The notes under the pieces were generated by a model, which worked only from the letters and a program-made list of their open reading frames with translations, did not search any database and had not been told where the DNA came from. 64,000 nucleotides of DNA from Rahnella aquatilis CIP 78.65 = ATCC 33071 (GTDB lineage Bacteria > Pseudomonadota > Gammaproteobacteria > Enterobacterales > Enterobacteriaceae): NCBI RefSeq assembly GCF_000241955.1, contig NC_016818.1, positions 1,488,001-1,552,000 of the forward strand, in the 5' to 3' direction. The translations under genes and the position numbers were made by a program. This document shows positions 34,896-45,039 of the stretch, piece after piece (the stretch's first letter is position 1; every line of letters begins with the position of its first letter).

Positions 34896-36008
34896 ATGCA
34901 AGCACTGAGAATCACCATTTGCGTACTGACAGTCATTATGACTCTGCTGACGCTCCTTCCTCTTTCTAAAAATCAGCACTGGTGGGTGCGTGTCTGGGAT
35001 TTTCCGCGTTTACAGATGGCTTCGCTGTGCCTGTTTTTTCTGCTGACTGAACTGGCCATTATGCCGTTTGGTGATGCGATCACCACCACGGTGATCATCC
35101 TGACCGTTGCCTGCATGGCGTATCAGAGCTGGTGGATTTTGCCTTATACCCGCCTGTATCCGTTACAGGTGAAGAAAACCGTGCCCAACGGTCATTCACG
35201 GATCACGATCATGAACAGCAACGTGCTGACCACCAACCGTGAACCGGAAAAATTACTGGCGCAGGTCAGGCATTATCAACCGGATATTCTGGTGCTGCTG
35301 GAAACCGATCAGTGGTGGGAAGATCAGATGGCAGAACTGGATGCTGATTACCCGCACAGCCTGCGTTGTCCGCTGGAAAATCTGTACGGTATGCATGTGT
35401 ATTCGCGCCTGCCGATGCAGGCGGCGAAGATTCAGTATCTGGTGGCTGATGACATTCCCTCCATGCATTTTCGCGCTGAACTGCCGTCAGGCGAGCAGGT
35501 GATTTTGCACTGTCTGCACCCGATGCCGCCCAGTCCGACGGAAGCGGATGAGTCTACCGCCCGTGACGGCGAGCTGATCGCCGTTGGGCATACCGCCGCC
35601 AAAGCACTTTATCCGACCATCGTCACCGGTGATCTGAATGATGTGGCATGGTCGCGCACCACTCGCCTGTTTATGAAAATCAGCGGCCTGCTGGATCCGC
35701 GTCGCGGTCGCGGCATGTACAACACGTTTCACGCCAGCTATCCGTTCCTGCGCTGGCCGCTGGATCACGTTTTCCACAGCAAAGATTTCACGCTCATTGA
35801 TCTTAAACGTCTTGATTTTATGGGCTCAGATCACTTCCCGATCCTGGTGGAACTGGCGCTGACGCCTTCTCAGGGTATCAGTCAGGAATCACTGGAAATC
35901 GACAGTGAAGATATTGAGGAAGCGGAAGAAAAACTCTCCAGTGCCGGGGTGAAAAGCAGTGATGTGCATAAGGCAGAAAAGCTTAACCAGCCGGTTTACG
36001 GACGTTAA
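34896..36008 (+). CDS. Membrane-anchored endonuclease/exonuclease/phosphatase (EEP) family protein
   Basis: 370 residues: three N-terminal membrane segments (residues about 1-85) followed by an EEP-fold domain. Catalytic-type motifs are IMNSNVLTTN, LLETDQWW (metal-binding Glu), TGDLNDVAWS, PLDHVF and the final SDHFP. A charged tail of about 50 residues follows (SLEIDSEDIEEAEEKLSSAG). Such proteins include nucleases, phosphodiesterases and lipid phosphatases; the substrate is unknown. It follows eptB by 140 bases and ends at a terminator. Confidence 0.85.
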   Translation: MQALRITICVLTVIMTLLTLLPLSKNQHWWVRVWDFPRLQMASLCLFFLLTELAIMPFGDAITTTVIILTVACMAYQSWWILPYTRLYPLQVKKTVPNGHSRITIMNSNVLTTNREPEKLLAQVRHYQPDILVLLETDQWWEDQMAELDADYPHSLRCPLENLYGMHVYSRLPMQAAKIQYLVADDIPSMHFRAELPSGEQVILHCLHPMPPSPTEADESTARDGELIAVGHTAAKALYPTIVTGDLNDVAWSRTTRLFMKISGLLDPRRGRGMYNTFHASYPFLRWPLDHVFHSKDFTLIDLKRLDFMGSDHFPILVELALTPSQGISQESLEIDSEDIEEAEEKLSSAGVKSSDVHKAEKLNQPVYGR

Positions 36009-36097
36009 TTCAAACTGCCCTGAATACCTCCCGCAAAGGATGTTCTCCGTTGTTGAACCTGTGGGGAGAAAGGGAAAAGGGTATGTAAGCGTATAAG

Positions 36098-36122
36098 AAA
36101 CCCGCATGGCGCGGGTTTTTTT
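36098..36122 (+). terminator. Terminator after the EEP-family gene
   Basis: AACCCGC-ATGGC-GCGGGTT with a following T-tract, between this gene and the convergent betT. Confidence 0.85.
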
Positions 36123-36133
36123 GTGGGTTCTTA

Positions 36134-38188
36134 TCAGACCGGCAGTTCCGGGAAGGTGAGGGTGTTGCCCGGCGCTTCGCGGTTGATGTGCAGGAAGTTC
36201 AGATGACGCTCGTACTGATCCAGAATGTCATTGATCACCTGATGTTGGGTGAAGTCCATCAGGTCATTGCCCTGCGTGCCTTCCAGCAGGAAGGTTTCCA
36301 GACGGTAATAATGCGATTTACCGGCGCGTGCGCGATAGGTAAAGGCAGGCACCGCATAGCGTACCGGCCAGATCTGATAGACAAAGTTTTGCTCTTCGCC
36401 CAACGCGACCTGCAATTCCAGCGGCCCGATTTTCTCGTCTTCCTGCGGCTCGTGCTCGTTAAAAATCACTTTTGCCCCGCGCAGCTCCAGCTCCTGCGCC
36501 ACTTCCTGCATCGCAGGGCGGCAAACGGTGTCCATCATTTTCTGCGTATGGCGCGTGCCGGGGTAATTCATCACCCGCGACAAACGTTGTTTCCAGTTCA
36601 GTGCCGCGTCGCTGGTGGCAGGCAGCGGAGCCAGAGTCTGCTGGGTACTGGCGCGGCGGTAATCTTCCAGGCGCAGCGATTTATACAATCCGGCCATAAT
36701 GAAGAAAATCACAAAGCTGAACGGCAGACCCATAATCACCGTGGTGTTTTGCAGCGCGGAAACACCGTCGGTCATCAGCATACCCAGCGTCAGCACGCCG
36801 ATGGTGACGGACCAGAAAATCCGCAGCCAGTTTGGCGCATCGTTATTAATGTCTGCCAGTTTTGAGGTGAAGTTACCCAGCACCAGCGAGCCGGAATCCG
36901 CCGAGGTGACATAAAACAGCAGGCCGGTGATGGTTGCGACGGACGCGCTCAGCGTAAAGCCCGGATACTGTGCCAGCAGGCTGTAAACGCCGCGTTCAGG
37001 GTGTGAAATCACTTCGTTGGCAAAATCCAGATTGCCATGCAGGATCTGATACAGCGCACTGTTACCGAAAATTGACAGCCACAGCAGGGTGAAGACGAAC
37101 GGAATAATCAGGGTGCCGAGCACGAACTGACGAATGGTGCGTCCGCGTGAGATACGCGCCAGGAACAGGCCGACAAACGGCGACCACGCCACCCACCAGG
37201 CCCAGAAGAACAGGGTCCAGCTGTTCATCCATTCGGTTGGCCGGTCAAAGGCAAAGGTATTGAGCGTCATCCCCATAAAACGGTTGATGTAATCGCCAAT
37301 ATTGAGCACCAGCGCATTGAGCAGGAATTCGGTGTTGCCGAAAAACAGCAGGAACAGAATCAGCCCCAGCGCCAGCAGCACGTTGAGTTCCGACAGAATC
37401 CGGATGCCTTTGTTCACACCGGAGGTTACCGACACCGTCGCCATAATCACAGAAAGCAGGATCAGTGCGGCCTGAACGGTCAGGTTTTCCGGAATATGGA
37501 ACAGCACTTTCAGGCCGTAGTTAAGCTGTACCACACCAATGCCGAGCGTGGTGGCGATACCAAAAATAGTCCCGACCACGGCAGCGATATCCACGCTGTG
37601 GCCGATCGGACCGTTAATGCGTTTGCCAAAAATCGGGTACAGCGCTGAACGGATGGTCAGCGGCAGGTTATAGCGGTAGCTGAAATAGCCCAGGGCGATG
37701 CCCATCAGTGCGTACATCGCCCAGCCGGTCAGCCCGTAGTGGAACAGCGTCCAGGTCATGGCCTGCCGCGCCGCCTCCAGCGTTTGCCCGTTGCCTTCCG
37801 GCGGCAACATGTATTGCGTGACCGGTTCGGCAACCGAGAAGAACATCAGATCGATGCCGATCCCGGCAGCAAACAGCATTGCGGCCCAGCTCATCATGCT
37901 GAATTCGGGTTTGGATTGTTCAGGGCCCAGTTTGATCGAACCAAAACGTGAACAGGCTATGAACACTACAAACACGATGTACAGCGTAGCCGCCAGCATG
38001 TAATACCAGCCGAAGGTGGCGGACACCCAGTTAAGGGTCAGGCTGATCCATTTCCCCGATAAATCGGTGAAGAAAATGGTCATTAATGTGAAGGCTAAAA
38101 TCAGCCCGGCGGAGGTGAAGAACACAACCTTGTTCAGCGGGTCGCGCGGTTTTTCGCTCTTTCTCTCTGTCGTATCGGCAATCGCCAT
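36134..38188 (-). CDS. betT: High-affinity choline transporter BetT (BCCT family)
   Basis: Proton-coupled choline importer, 684 residues, twelve membrane segments (about residues 20-510) plus the long cytoplasmic C-terminal domain typical of BetT. Signature regions are MLFAAGIGIDLMFFSVAEPV, MTWTLFHYGLTGWAMYALMG, and WTLFFWAWWVAWSPFVGLFL with the substrate-binding tryptophan box. Start with GGGGA upstream. Divergent from betIBA across a region with a BetI-like palindrome; choline import feeds the BetA/BetB osmoprotectant pathway. Confidence 0.96.
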   Translation of the reverse strand: MAIADTTERKSEKPRDPLNKVVFFTSAGLILAFTLMTIFFTDLSGKWISLTLNWVSATFGWYYMLAATLYIVFVVFIACSRFGSIKLGPEQSKPEFSMMSWAAMLFAAGIGIDLMFFSVAEPVTQYMLPPEGNGQTLEAARQAMTWTLFHYGLTGWAMYALMGIALGYFSYRYNLPLTIRSALYPIFGKRINGPIGHSVDIAAVVGTIFGIATTLGIGVVQLNYGLKVLFHIPENLTVQAALILLSVIMATVSVTSGVNKGIRILSELNVLLALGLILFLLFFGNTEFLLNALVLNIGDYINRFMGMTLNTFAFDRPTEWMNSWTLFFWAWWVAWSPFVGLFLARISRGRTIRQFVLGTLIIPFVFTLLWLSIFGNSALYQILHGNLDFANEVISHPERGVYSLLAQYPGFTLSASVATITGLLFYVTSADSGSLVLGNFTSKLADINNDAPNWLRIFWSVTIGVLTLGMLMTDGVSALQNTTVIMGLPFSFVIFFIMAGLYKSLRLEDYRRASTQQTLAPLPATSDAALNWKQRLSRVMNYPGTRHTQKMMDTVCRPAMQEVAQELELRGAKVIFNEHEPQEDEKIGPLELQVALGEEQNFVYQIWPVRYAVPAFTYRARAGKSHYYRLETFLLEGTQGNDLMDFTQHQVINDILDQYERHLNFLHINREAPGNTLTFPELPV

Positions 38189-38300
38189 CTTTTCCCCTGT
38201 TATGTTAATTAATCACTATTTTTCAATAAAATAGATGCTTTAAAATCCCAAAATTCATACAAATTACTAACGTATTGGTAATAAAATATATGCATTTTTA

Positions 38301-38314
38301 ATTGAACGTTCAAT
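38301..38314. promoter_or_regulatory. BetI-like operator
   Basis: Perfect 14-bp palindrome ATTGAACGTTCAAT in the 235-bp betT-betI divergent region. A TetR-type palindrome of this kind is the known target type of BetI, which represses both directions until choline is present. Confidence 0.7.
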
Positions 38315-38423
38315 CAAAAAAAAGTTAAATAGGGGGTGTCAGAGCGTTGTAACGAGGTTGAGCAGGCGCGTAAAAAAGTTTTTTAAGCGTGCTTCAACCC
38401 GCTCATTTTCAGGAGCCGGAACC

Positions 38424-39023
38424 ATGCCCAAAGTAGGAATGCAGCCCATCAGACGGCAGCAATTAATTGAGGCAACACTGGCCGCAGTGAACGAAGTCGG
38501 GATGCATGATGCTTCGATTTCGCAAATTGCCCGCCGTGCTGGCGTCTCCAACGGCATCATCAGTCACTACTTTCGTGACAAGAATGGACTGCTGGAAGCG
38601 ACCATGCGCTTTTTGCTCAGTCGCCTGGGGGAAGGTGTGCAGTTGCGGCTATCGCAACTGACGGATACCGCACCGACGGCGCGGCTGCATGCAATTGCAG
38701 AAGCTAATTTTGACGACAGTCAGACCAACAGCGCGGCGATGAAAACCTGGCTGGCCTTCTGGGCGAGCAGCATGCACCACCCGCAGTTGTACCGGCTGCA
38801 ACAGGTTAACAGCCGCCGGCTCTATTCAAATTTATGTTCTGAATTCAGACGCTTTCTGCCTAAAAGTGAGGCGCGTCTGGCGGCGCAGAGCACCGCCGCA
38901 CTGATTGATGGCCTGTGGCTGCGCGGCGCGCTCAGCGGTAAAGGGTTCAACCGCGCCGAGGCGATGCAAATCACGCACAGCCATATCGAATCGCAGATCG
39001 CGCCGCGCGTTACTGCGCAGTAA
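38424..39023 (+). CDS. betI: TetR-family choline-responsive repressor BetI
   Basis: 199 residues (E. coli 195). N-terminal Tet[63 protein letters not shown]; then the effector domain with [23 protein letters not shown]. The start [11 protein letters not shown] matches E. coli MPKLGMQSIRR and has AGGAG upstream; the upstream open frame is not conserved. First gene of betIBA, divergent from betT. Confidence 0.96.
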   Translation: MPKVGMQPIRRQQLIEATLAAVNEVGMHDASISQIARRAGVSNGIISHYFRDKNGLLEATMRFLLSRLGEGVQLRLSQLTDTAPTARLHAIAEANFDDSQTNSAAMKTWLAFWASSMHHPQLYRLQQVNSRRLYSNLCSEFRRFLPKSEARLAAQSTAALIDGLWLRGALSGKGFNRAEAMQITHSHIESQIAPRVTAQ

Positions 39024-39067
39024 ACCGGGCTGAAAACTTTCAGACCGCACAGACCGAGGAGAGAGGT

Positions 39068-40537
39068 ATGTCCCGCTACGGCAAACAAAAACTTTATATC
39101 AACGGGCGTTTTCAGGACAGCACCGGGGATGAAACCTTCGATGCAGTCAATCCGGCCAACGGCGAAGTGATTGCGACCGTGCAATCCGCAACGCATGCGG
39201 ATGTCGATCTGGCAGTGAAATCAGCGCAGAAAGGCCAGAAAGTCTGGGCCGCGATGACGGCCATGAGCCGCGCCCGTATTCTGCGCCGCGCCGTGGATAT
39301 TCTGCGTGAGCGCAATGACGAACTGGCCGCCATTGAAACGGCCGACACCGGTAAACCGCTGTCTGAAACACGGGCTGTGGATATCGTCACCGGCGCGGAT
39401 GTGCTGGAGTATTACGCCGGATTAATCCCGGCGATTGAAGGCCAGCAAATTCCGCTGCGGGATTCTTCATTCGTCTATACCCGCCGTGAGCCGCTGGGCG
39501 TGGTCGCCGGTATCGGTGCCTGGAACTACCCGATTCAGATTGCCTTGTGGAAATCTGCCCCTGCACTGGCAGCCGGTAACGCGATGGTGTTCAAACCGAG
39601 CGAAAACACGTCGCTGACCGCACTGAAACTGGCAGAAATCTACACCGAAGCCGGTGTGCCGGACGGCGTGTTTAGCGTGGTAACCGGTGCGGCCAGCGTC
39701 GGGCAGGCATTAACCGAGCATCCGGACATTGCCAAAGTGTCTTTCACCGGCGGCATTAAAACCGGCAAGAAAGTCATGGCCAGCGCGTCGGCTTCCACGC
39801 TGAAAGACGTGACCATGGAACTGGGCGGTAAATCGCCGTTGATCATCTTTGATGATGCGGATCTTGATAAAGCTGCCGACATTGCGATGATGGCGAATTT
39901 CTACAGTTCCGGTCAGGTGTGTACCAACGGCACCCGTGTGTTTATCCCCAAAACCTTGCACAAAGCGTTCGAAGCCAAAGTGCTGGAACGGGTGAAACGC
40001 ATTCGCTTAGGTGATCCGACAGATGAAAATGTCAACTTTGGCCCGCTGGTCAGTTTTGCGCATAGGGAATCGGTGCTGCGTTATATCGAAAGCGGCAAGC
40101 GTGAAGGCGCGACACTGCTGACCGGTGGTGGGCCCGTCACCACCGGCGAATACGCCAAAGGCGCTTACGTCGCGCCGACGGTCTTCACCGATTGTCGTGA
40201 TGACATGCTGATTGTGCGTGAAGAAATCTTCGGGCCGGTGATGAGCATTCTGACTTATGAAAGCGAAGAAGAAGTGATCCGCCGCGCCAATGATACTGAA
40301 TATGGTCTGGCCGCCGGCCTGGTAACGCGGGATCTCAACCGCGCCCACCGCGCCATCCACAAGCTCGAAGCCGGGATTTGCTGGGTTAATACCTGGGGCG
40401 AATCCGCCGCAGAAATGCCGGTTGGCGGCTATAAACACTCGGGTGTTGGCCGCGAAAACGGCATCACCACGCTTGAGCATTACACCCAAATCAAATCCGT
40501 GCAGGTCGAGCTGGGCGAATTCAGCTCAGTATTTTGA
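39068..40537 (+). CDS. betB: Betaine aldehyde dehydrogenase BetB
   Basis: NAD(P)-dependent oxidation of betaine aldehyde to glycine betaine; 489 residues. Cofactor-binding [12 protein letters not shown], catalytic Glu in [16 protein letters not shown] and catalytic Cys in [15 protein letters not shown] are all present, as is [16 protein letters not shown]. Start with GAGAGAGGT upstream. Middle gene of betIBA, 44 bases after betI and 23 bases before betA. Confidence 0.97.
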   Translation: MSRYGKQKLYINGRFQDSTGDETFDAVNPANGEVIATVQSATHADVDLAVKSAQKGQKVWAAMTAMSRARILRRAVDILRERNDELAAIETADTGKPLSETRAVDIVTGADVLEYYAGLIPAIEGQQIPLRDSSFVYTRREPLGVVAGIGAWNYPIQIALWKSAPALAAGNAMVFKPSENTSLTALKLAEIYTEAGVPDGVFSVVTGAASVGQALTEHPDIAKVSFTGGIKTGKKVMASASASTLKDVTMELGGKSPLIIFDDADLDKAADIAMMANFYSSGQVCTNGTRVFIPKTLHKAFEAKVLERVKRIRLGDPTDENVNFGPLVSFAHRESVLRYIESGKREGATLLTGGGPVTTGEYAKGAYVAPTVFTDCRDDMLIVREEIFGPVMSILTYESEEEVIRRANDTEYGLAAGLVTRDLNRAHRAIHKLEAGICWVNTWGESAAEMPVGGYKHSGVGRENGITTLEHYTQIKSVQVELGEFSSVF

Positions 40538-40560
40538 TCCGCTGCAACAGAGGAGATTCA

Positions 40561-42246
40561 ATGGATTACGATTACATCATTATCGGTGCCGGTTCTGCCG
40601 GCAACGTGCTCGCCACCCGGCTGACGGAAGACAGCAATGTGACCGTTTTGCTGCTGGAAGCGGGCGGCCCGGATTATCGTCTGGATTTTCGCACGCAGAT
40701 GCCTGCGGCGCTGGCGTTTCCGTTACAGGGACGTCGTTACAACTGGGCGTATGAAACTGACCCGGAACCGCACATGAATAACCGTCGCATGGAATGCGGA
40801 CGGGGCAAAGGGCTTGGCGGTTCGTCGCTGATCAACGGGATGTGTTACATCCGCGGTAACGCGATGGATTTTGATAACTGGGCGAAAGCACCGGGTCTGG
40901 AAGACTGGAGTTATCTGGACTGTCTGCCTTATTTCCGTAAAGCAGAAACCCGCGATATCGGCCCGAATGACTTCCACGGTGGCGAAGGACCGGTGAGCGT
41001 AGCAACGCCAAAAAACGGCAATAATCCGCTGTTCGGCGCGATGATTGAAGCCGGTGTACAGGCGGGGTATTCACGCACGGATGACCTGAATGGGTTCAAA
41101 CAGGAAGGTTTCGGCCCGATGGACAGAACCGTCACCCCGAATGGCCGTCGTGCGAGTACTGCCCGCGGGTATCTGGATCAGGCCAAACCGCGCGCTAATC
41201 TGACCATTTTGACCCACGCGCTGACCGACAGGATCCTGTTCGACGGCAAGCGCGCGGTGGGTGTCAGCTATTTCCACGGTGATGAATACAACGCCAAAAC
41301 AGCGAAGGCGAAACGCGAAGTGTTGCTGTGCAGCGGCGCGATTGCCTCTCCGCAAATTCTGCAACGTTCCGGCGTCGGCGCAGCGGAACTGCTGAACCGT
41401 CTGGATATTCCGCTGGTGCACGACCTGCCGGGTGTCGGCGAGAATTTGCAGGATCATCTGGAAATGTACCTGCAATACAGCTGTACGCAGCCGGTCTCTT
41501 TGTATCCGGCATTACAGATGCACAACCAGCCGGCGATTGGTGCCGAGTGGCTGTTTAAAGGCACCGGCGTCGGTGCCAGCAATCAGTTTGAAGCGGGCGG
41601 TTTTATCCGCAGCCGTGAAGAATTTGCCTGGCCGAATATTCAGTATCACTTCCTGCCGGTGGCGATTAATTACAACGGCAGTAACGCGGTAAAAGAGCAC
41701 GGTTTTCAGGCGCATGTCGGTTCAATGCGTTCACCCAGCCGTGGCCGCGTTCAGGTGAAATCGAAAGATCCGCGCCAGCATCCGAGCATCCTGTTTAATT
41801 ACATGGCGACGGATCAGGACTGGCAGGAGTTCCGTGACGCCATCCGCATTACGCGTGAAATCATGAATCAACCGGCGCTGGATCCTTACCGCGGTCGCGA
41901 AATCAGTCCGGGCGAAAATGTGCAGACTGACGAAGAGCTGGATGCCTTTATCCGCGAACATGCGGAAACAGCTTTCCATCCGTCGTGCTCCTGTAAAATG
42001 GGCACCGATGAGATGGCGGTGGTCGACGGAGAAGGGCGGGTTCATGGATTGCAGGCGCTGCGCGTGGTAGACGCGTCCATCATGCCGCAGATCATTACCG
42101 GCAACCTGAATGCGACAACGATCATGATCGCCGAAAAGATTGCCGATAAAATCCGTGGCCGTCAGCCCTTACCGCGTAGTACTGCGGCGTATTACACCGC
42201 CGGTAATGCACCGGTTCGCACGCCGCCGCTGAAGCAATCTGCCTGA
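40561..42246 (+). CDS. betA: Choline dehydrogenase BetA (GMC oxidoreductase)
   Basis: Membrane-associated FAD enzyme converting choline to betaine aldehyde, 561 residues (E. coli 556). N-terminal FAD motif [19 protein letters not shown] signature [20 protein letters not shown], second signature [13 protein letters not shown], and catalytic-region [11 protein letters not shown] plus [14 protein letters not shown]. Start MDYDYIIIG with GAGGAG upstream; the nine-codon longer frame is rejected. With BetB it makes glycine betaine for osmotic protection. A terminator follows. Confidence 0.97.
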   Translation: MDYDYIIIGAGSAGNVLATRLTEDSNVTVLLLEAGGPDYRLDFRTQMPAALAFPLQGRRYNWAYETDPEPHMNNRRMECGRGKGLGGSSLINGMCYIRGNAMDFDNWAKAPGLEDWSYLDCLPYFRKAETRDIGPNDFHGGEGPVSVATPKNGNNPLFGAMIEAGVQAGYSRTDDLNGFKQEGFGPMDRTVTPNGRRASTARGYLDQAKPRANLTILTHALTDRILFDGKRAVGVSYFHGDEYNAKTAKAKREVLLCSGAIASPQILQRSGVGAAELLNRLDIPLVHDLPGVGENLQDHLEMYLQYSCTQPVSLYPALQMHNQPAIGAEWLFKGTGVGASNQFEAGGFIRSREEFAWPNIQYHFLPVAINYNGSNAVKEHGFQAHVGSMRSPSRGRVQVKSKDPRQHPSILFNYMATDQDWQEFRDAIRITREIMNQPALDPYRGREISPGENVQTDEELDAFIREHAETAFHPSCSCKMGTDEMAVVDGEGRVHGLQALRVVDASIMPQIITGNLNATTIMIAEKIADKIRGRQPLPRSTAAYYTAGNAPVRTPPLKQSA

Positions 42247-42271
42247 TAAATTGGCTGTAAAACCGGTGTTA

Positions 42272-42303
42272 AAAAGAGATATTCTCAGGAATATCTCTTT
42301 TTT
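42272..42303 (+). terminator. Terminator after betA
   Basis: AAAAGAGATATTC-TCAG-GAATATCTCTTTT followed by more Ts. Confidence 0.92.
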
Positions 42304-42334
42304 GGCTTTCAGAAAACAGGCAGGGCATTCACTC

Positions 42335-42793
42335 ATGACGGAATCATCATCGCTTCACTGGCAGGATTATCATCACAGTGAACTGAACGTGGCGCAGCTT
42401 TACGCCATTCTGGCACTGCGAAGTGAAGTATTTGTGGTGGAACAAACCTGTGTTTATCAGGATATCGACGGACAGGATCTGACCGGTGAAAACCGTCATA
42501 TCATCGCCTGGCTGGACGGCAAGATTGCCGCCTACGCGCGTATTCTGCGTTTCGAAGATGACGTGGCGATCGGACGGGTGATTGTCGCTCCCTCTGCACG
42601 CGGCCTGAAACTGGGTTATCAGCTGATGGAACAGGCACTGGCTGCCTGCCAGAAACACTGGCCGGGTGCGCGTGTCGCCATTTCCGCTCAGGCGCATTTG
42701 CAGGGGTTCTACGGCAGACTGGGATTTGTGGCGTATAGCGAAATTTATGATGAAGATGGGATACCGCATGTGGGGATGGAGTTGAGGATTTAA
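42335..42793 (+). CDS. elaA: ElaA, GNAT-family N-acetyltransferase
   Basis: 152 residues, collinear with E. coli ElaA: HWQDYHHSELNVAQLYAILALR, VFVVEQTCVYQDIDGQDLTG, the acetyl-CoA-binding VAIGRVIVAPSARGLKLGYQ and AQAHLQGFYGRLGF, and C-terminal EDGIPHVGME. Start chosen at MTESSSLHWQD with AGGG upstream; earlier in-frame codons overlap the betA terminator. Substrate unknown. A short tandem hexamer repeat begins directly after the stop codon. Confidence 0.94.
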   Translation: MTESSSLHWQDYHHSELNVAQLYAILALRSEVFVVEQTCVYQDIDGQDLTGENRHIIAWLDGKIAAYARILRFEDDVAIGRVIVAPSARGLKLGYQLMEQALAACQKHWPGARVAISAQAHLQGFYGRLGFVAYSEIYDEDGIPHVGMELRI

Positions 42794-42794
42794 T

Positions 42795-42824
42795 CTTCAA
42801 CTTCAACTTCAACTTCAACTTCAA
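42795..42824. repeat. Tandem hexamer CTTCAA, five copies
   Basis: Five perfect head-to-tail copies of CTTCAA starting 2 bases after the elaA stop codon. A simple-sequence tract in the 3' UTR. Confidence 0.95.
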
Positions 42825-42888
42825 AGTCAAAACCGTGGGCGTCGGTTTACACTGACTTGGGGGACGGCATATCGCCGCTGCCCATAAA

Positions 42889-43017
42889 GCTCCCTCCCCT
42901 GCGAAGGGGAGGGTTGGGGTGGGGTATTAAAAAAGAATCAAAGAGTTAAGGTTGGCTTTGATTCGGTGTTAGCCCTTAAACCCCCCTCCCAGCCTCCCGC
43001 TTCGCAGGGGGAGGAGC
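42889..43017. repeat. Paired-hairpin intergenic element, copy C
   Basis: Begins GCTCCCTCCCCTGCGAAGGG and ends TTCGCAGGGGGAGGAGC, with GTGTTAGCCCTTAAACCCCC in the interior shared with copy D. Located between convergent elaA and a LysR gene. Confidence 0.87.
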
Positions 43018-43054
43018 AAAGATAAAAACAGTCTGCCTTTGAATTTAAGATCCT

Positions 43055-43088
43055 GCGGGCGGTTTAGAAAGCTTGCCGAACGGAGCGG
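43055..43088. repeat. Fragment of the structured repeat of the 19-20 kb island
   Basis: Carries GGGCGGTTTAGAAAGCTTGC followed by CGAACGGAGCGG, matching GGGCGATTCAGAAAGCTTGC and TGAACGGAGCGG of the right island arm with few mismatches. It lies between element copy C and the end of the LysR gene, so the two repeat types are associated here too. Confidence 0.75.
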
Positions 43089-43090
43089 TA

Positions 43091-44020
43091 TCACTCCCAG
43101 TACGCCGGACTGCCAAATTTCTCCACCAGAAAATCAATCACTGCACGGACTTTGATCGACGGGCGGCGGCTGTTCGGATACAACGCTGATATTGTCTGCG
43201 GTTCAGGCGAGGTCGATACCTGATAACTTTCCAGCACGCTGACCAGACGTCCGTCGCGCAGGGCATCGCCAATCAGCCAGGTGGGAAAGACCACCAGCCC
43301 CATGCCGTCGATAGCCGCCTGCGTCAGCGTTTCCGCGTTATTACTGGTCAGTAATCCCCCCAGATGCAGCGAGTGCCATTCCTGATCCGGCTGGCGGAAG
43401 TACCAGCGTTGCGGACCGGCAAATCCCTTGAACACCAGACAACTGTGACTGGCTAAATCCTCCGGCGTTCCCGGTTTTCCTGCGCGGGCCAGATAAGCAG
43501 GGCTGGCGGCAAGACGAAAAGTCTGATGGCCGAGTGTACGCGCCTGTAACGTAGAATCCGCCATCACACCGATACGGATGAGCAGGTCAACGCTGTCCTG
43601 CAACGGATCGACAAAATCGTCGGTCTGCATCAGCTCGATATGCAGGCGCGGATAACGGGTACTCAGCTCATGCAACCACGGCGCAAGATGTCGCTGACCG
43701 AACACTACAGGCGCATTGATGCGCACCAGTCCGCCGGGTTCGCTGTCCTGCTCCTGCAAATCCAGAGTGGCAAGATCGAGTTGCGCCAGCACCTGTCGCG
43801 CATGTCCGGCCAGCAGTTTACCGGATTCTGTCGGGCTGACGGCGCGGGTGTTGCGATACAGCAGTTGCGTCTGTAACGCCTGCTCCAGTTGGGAAATCAC
43901 CCGCGATACGGTTGACGGCGACATCGCCTCACGCCGCGCCACTTCTGAAAAGCTTCCCTGATCGAGTACCGCGATATACAGGCGCAAAGACTGGATAGTG
44001 ATCTGATTAAAACCTTTCAT
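43091..44020 (-). CDS. LysR-family transcriptional regulator
   Basis: 309 residues: N-terminal HTH (QSLRLYIAVLDQGSFSEVAR, REAMSPSTVSRVISQLEQAL) and effector domain (GLVRINAPVVFGQRHLAPWL, DLLIRIGVMADSTL, DGMGLVVFPTWLIGDALRDG), the CrgA/AaeR-like subgroup. Divergent from two small DMT transporter genes across 98 bp, so they are its likely targets. Start preceded by TTGCGGAAAA. Ligand unknown. Confidence 0.9.
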   Translation of the reverse strand: MKGFNQITIQSLRLYIAVLDQGSFSEVARREAMSPSTVSRVISQLEQALQTQLLYRNTRAVSPTESGKLLAGHARQVLAQLDLATLDLQEQDSEPGGLVRINAPVVFGQRHLAPWLHELSTRYPRLHIELMQTDDFVDPLQDSVDLLIRIGVMADSTLQARTLGHQTFRLAASPAYLARAGKPGTPEDLASHSCLVFKGFAGPQRWYFRQPDQEWHSLHLGGLLTSNNAETLTQAAIDGMGLVVFPTWLIGDALRDGRLVSVLESYQVSTSPEPQTISALYPNSRRPSIKVRAVIDFLVEKFGSPAYWE

Positions 44021-44118
44021 CTGTGTATTTTCCGCAAAGGTATTTTCCTGATTTTGCTGTTTTTTGCATAGTTATGCCACGTTATAGTCGCCGCCTCTTA
44101 AAAAAGCAAAGCAGGACA

Positions 44119-44556
44119 ATGATGAATCTGATGTTAATTCCGCTGGTCGTCCTGGCGGGGATGGGGCTTTCACTGGAGGCCGGGCTGATTGGTCCGCTGG
44201 GAACTGAAGTGGGGCATTTGTGGGCCACACTGAGTATTTTTGGTGTGGGCGCGGTACTGACCGGCCTGCTGGTGCTGTTTTTCAGCCCGCGTAATGCACC
44301 CTCTTTCACCGGGCAACCGGGGTGGAAATTACTCGGCGGCGTGCTCGGGCCGGTCTATGTTGTGGTGCTGACGCTCTCGACGCCGGTGATTGGGATCGGC
44401 ATGACCATGATTGCGATTTTGTCAGGGCAGGTGGCGAAAAGCGTGCTGATCGACCATTACGGCTGGTTTGGGACACCGCATAAAAAAGTCGGCGGTGAAC
44501 GCCTGCTGGCGCTGCTGTTTATCATTGCTGCGCTTGTTTTAATTGCCTGGGACTGA
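44119..44556 (+). CDS. YdcZ-family (DMT superfamily) small membrane transporter, first of pair
   Basis: 145 residues with five hydrophobic segments; DUF606/YdcZ family half-size transporter (LVVLAGMGLSLEAGLIGPLG, GWKLLGGVLGPVYVVVLTLS, ILSGQVAKSVLIDHYGWFG). Start at MMNLMLIP with AGGA upstream; the second ATG three bases later is equally possible. The next gene is a paralogue three bases downstream, so the two probably form a heterodimeric transporter. Substrate unknown. Confidence 0.85.
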   Translation: MMNLMLIPLVVLAGMGLSLEAGLIGPLGTEVGHLWATLSIFGVGAVLTGLLVLFFSPRNAPSFTGQPGWKLLGGVLGPVYVVVLTLSTPVIGIGMTMIAILSGQVAKSVLIDHYGWFGTPHKKVGGERLLALLFIIAALVLIAWD

Positions 44557-44559
44557 ACC

Positions 44560-45012
44560 ATGACTGAACTGACTATGATTATTCTGGCCATTGTGGCGGG
44601 TGCCGCGCTGAGTATGCAGGCGGCGGTTAACGGGCAGTTAGGCGAGAAAGTGGGCGTACTGAAAAGTGCATTCCTGACGTTTAGCGTCGGGGCTGCCATT
44701 ACCGCAGTGCTGGTACTGTTTTTGCAAACACCGCAGCCGCAAACCTTGCTCACCGTGCCAAAGTGGCAGCTCGCGGGCGCATTATTTGGCGTGCCGTACA
44801 TCATTGTGATGGTGACAGCGGTACCCCGTGTCGGGACGGCAGTGGCAACAGTTGCGGTAATCCTCGGGCAACTGGCAATGGGTATGCTGATTGATAATTT
44901 CGGCTGGCTGGATAATCCGCAGATCGCCTTGTCATGGCACCGGATTGCGGCGATTCCCTGTTTGATCGTCGCACTGGCACTGATTTATCGCAGCAATCGC
45001 AAAACAGAATGA
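44560..45012 (+). CDS. YdcZ-family (DMT superfamily) small membrane transporter, second of pair
   Basis: 150 residues, five hydrophobic segments, paralogous to the preceding gene (AIVAGAALSMQAAVNGQLGE, WQLAGALFGVPYIIVMVTAV, ILGQLAMGMLIDNFGWLD). The two genes are almost contiguous and share the LysR gene upstream. The conserved DxFGWLD / DHYGWFG box lies near the C-terminus of both. Function inferred only as a paired small-molecule transporter. Confidence 0.85.
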   Translation: MTELTMIILAIVAGAALSMQAAVNGQLGEKVGVLKSAFLTFSVGAAITAVLVLFLQTPQPQTLLTVPKWQLAGALFGVPYIIVMVTAVPRVGTAVATVAVILGQLAMGMLIDNFGWLDNPQIALSWHRIAAIPCLIVALALIYRSNRKTE

Positions 45013-45039
45013 TTTTCTGACCGACAACTGACCCGCGCT

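Noticed and set aside
42501..42830. Minus-strand frame beginning with alternating K/L residues
   Set aside because: The KLKLKL run is just the CTTCAA repeat read backwards, and the rest is antisense to elaA.
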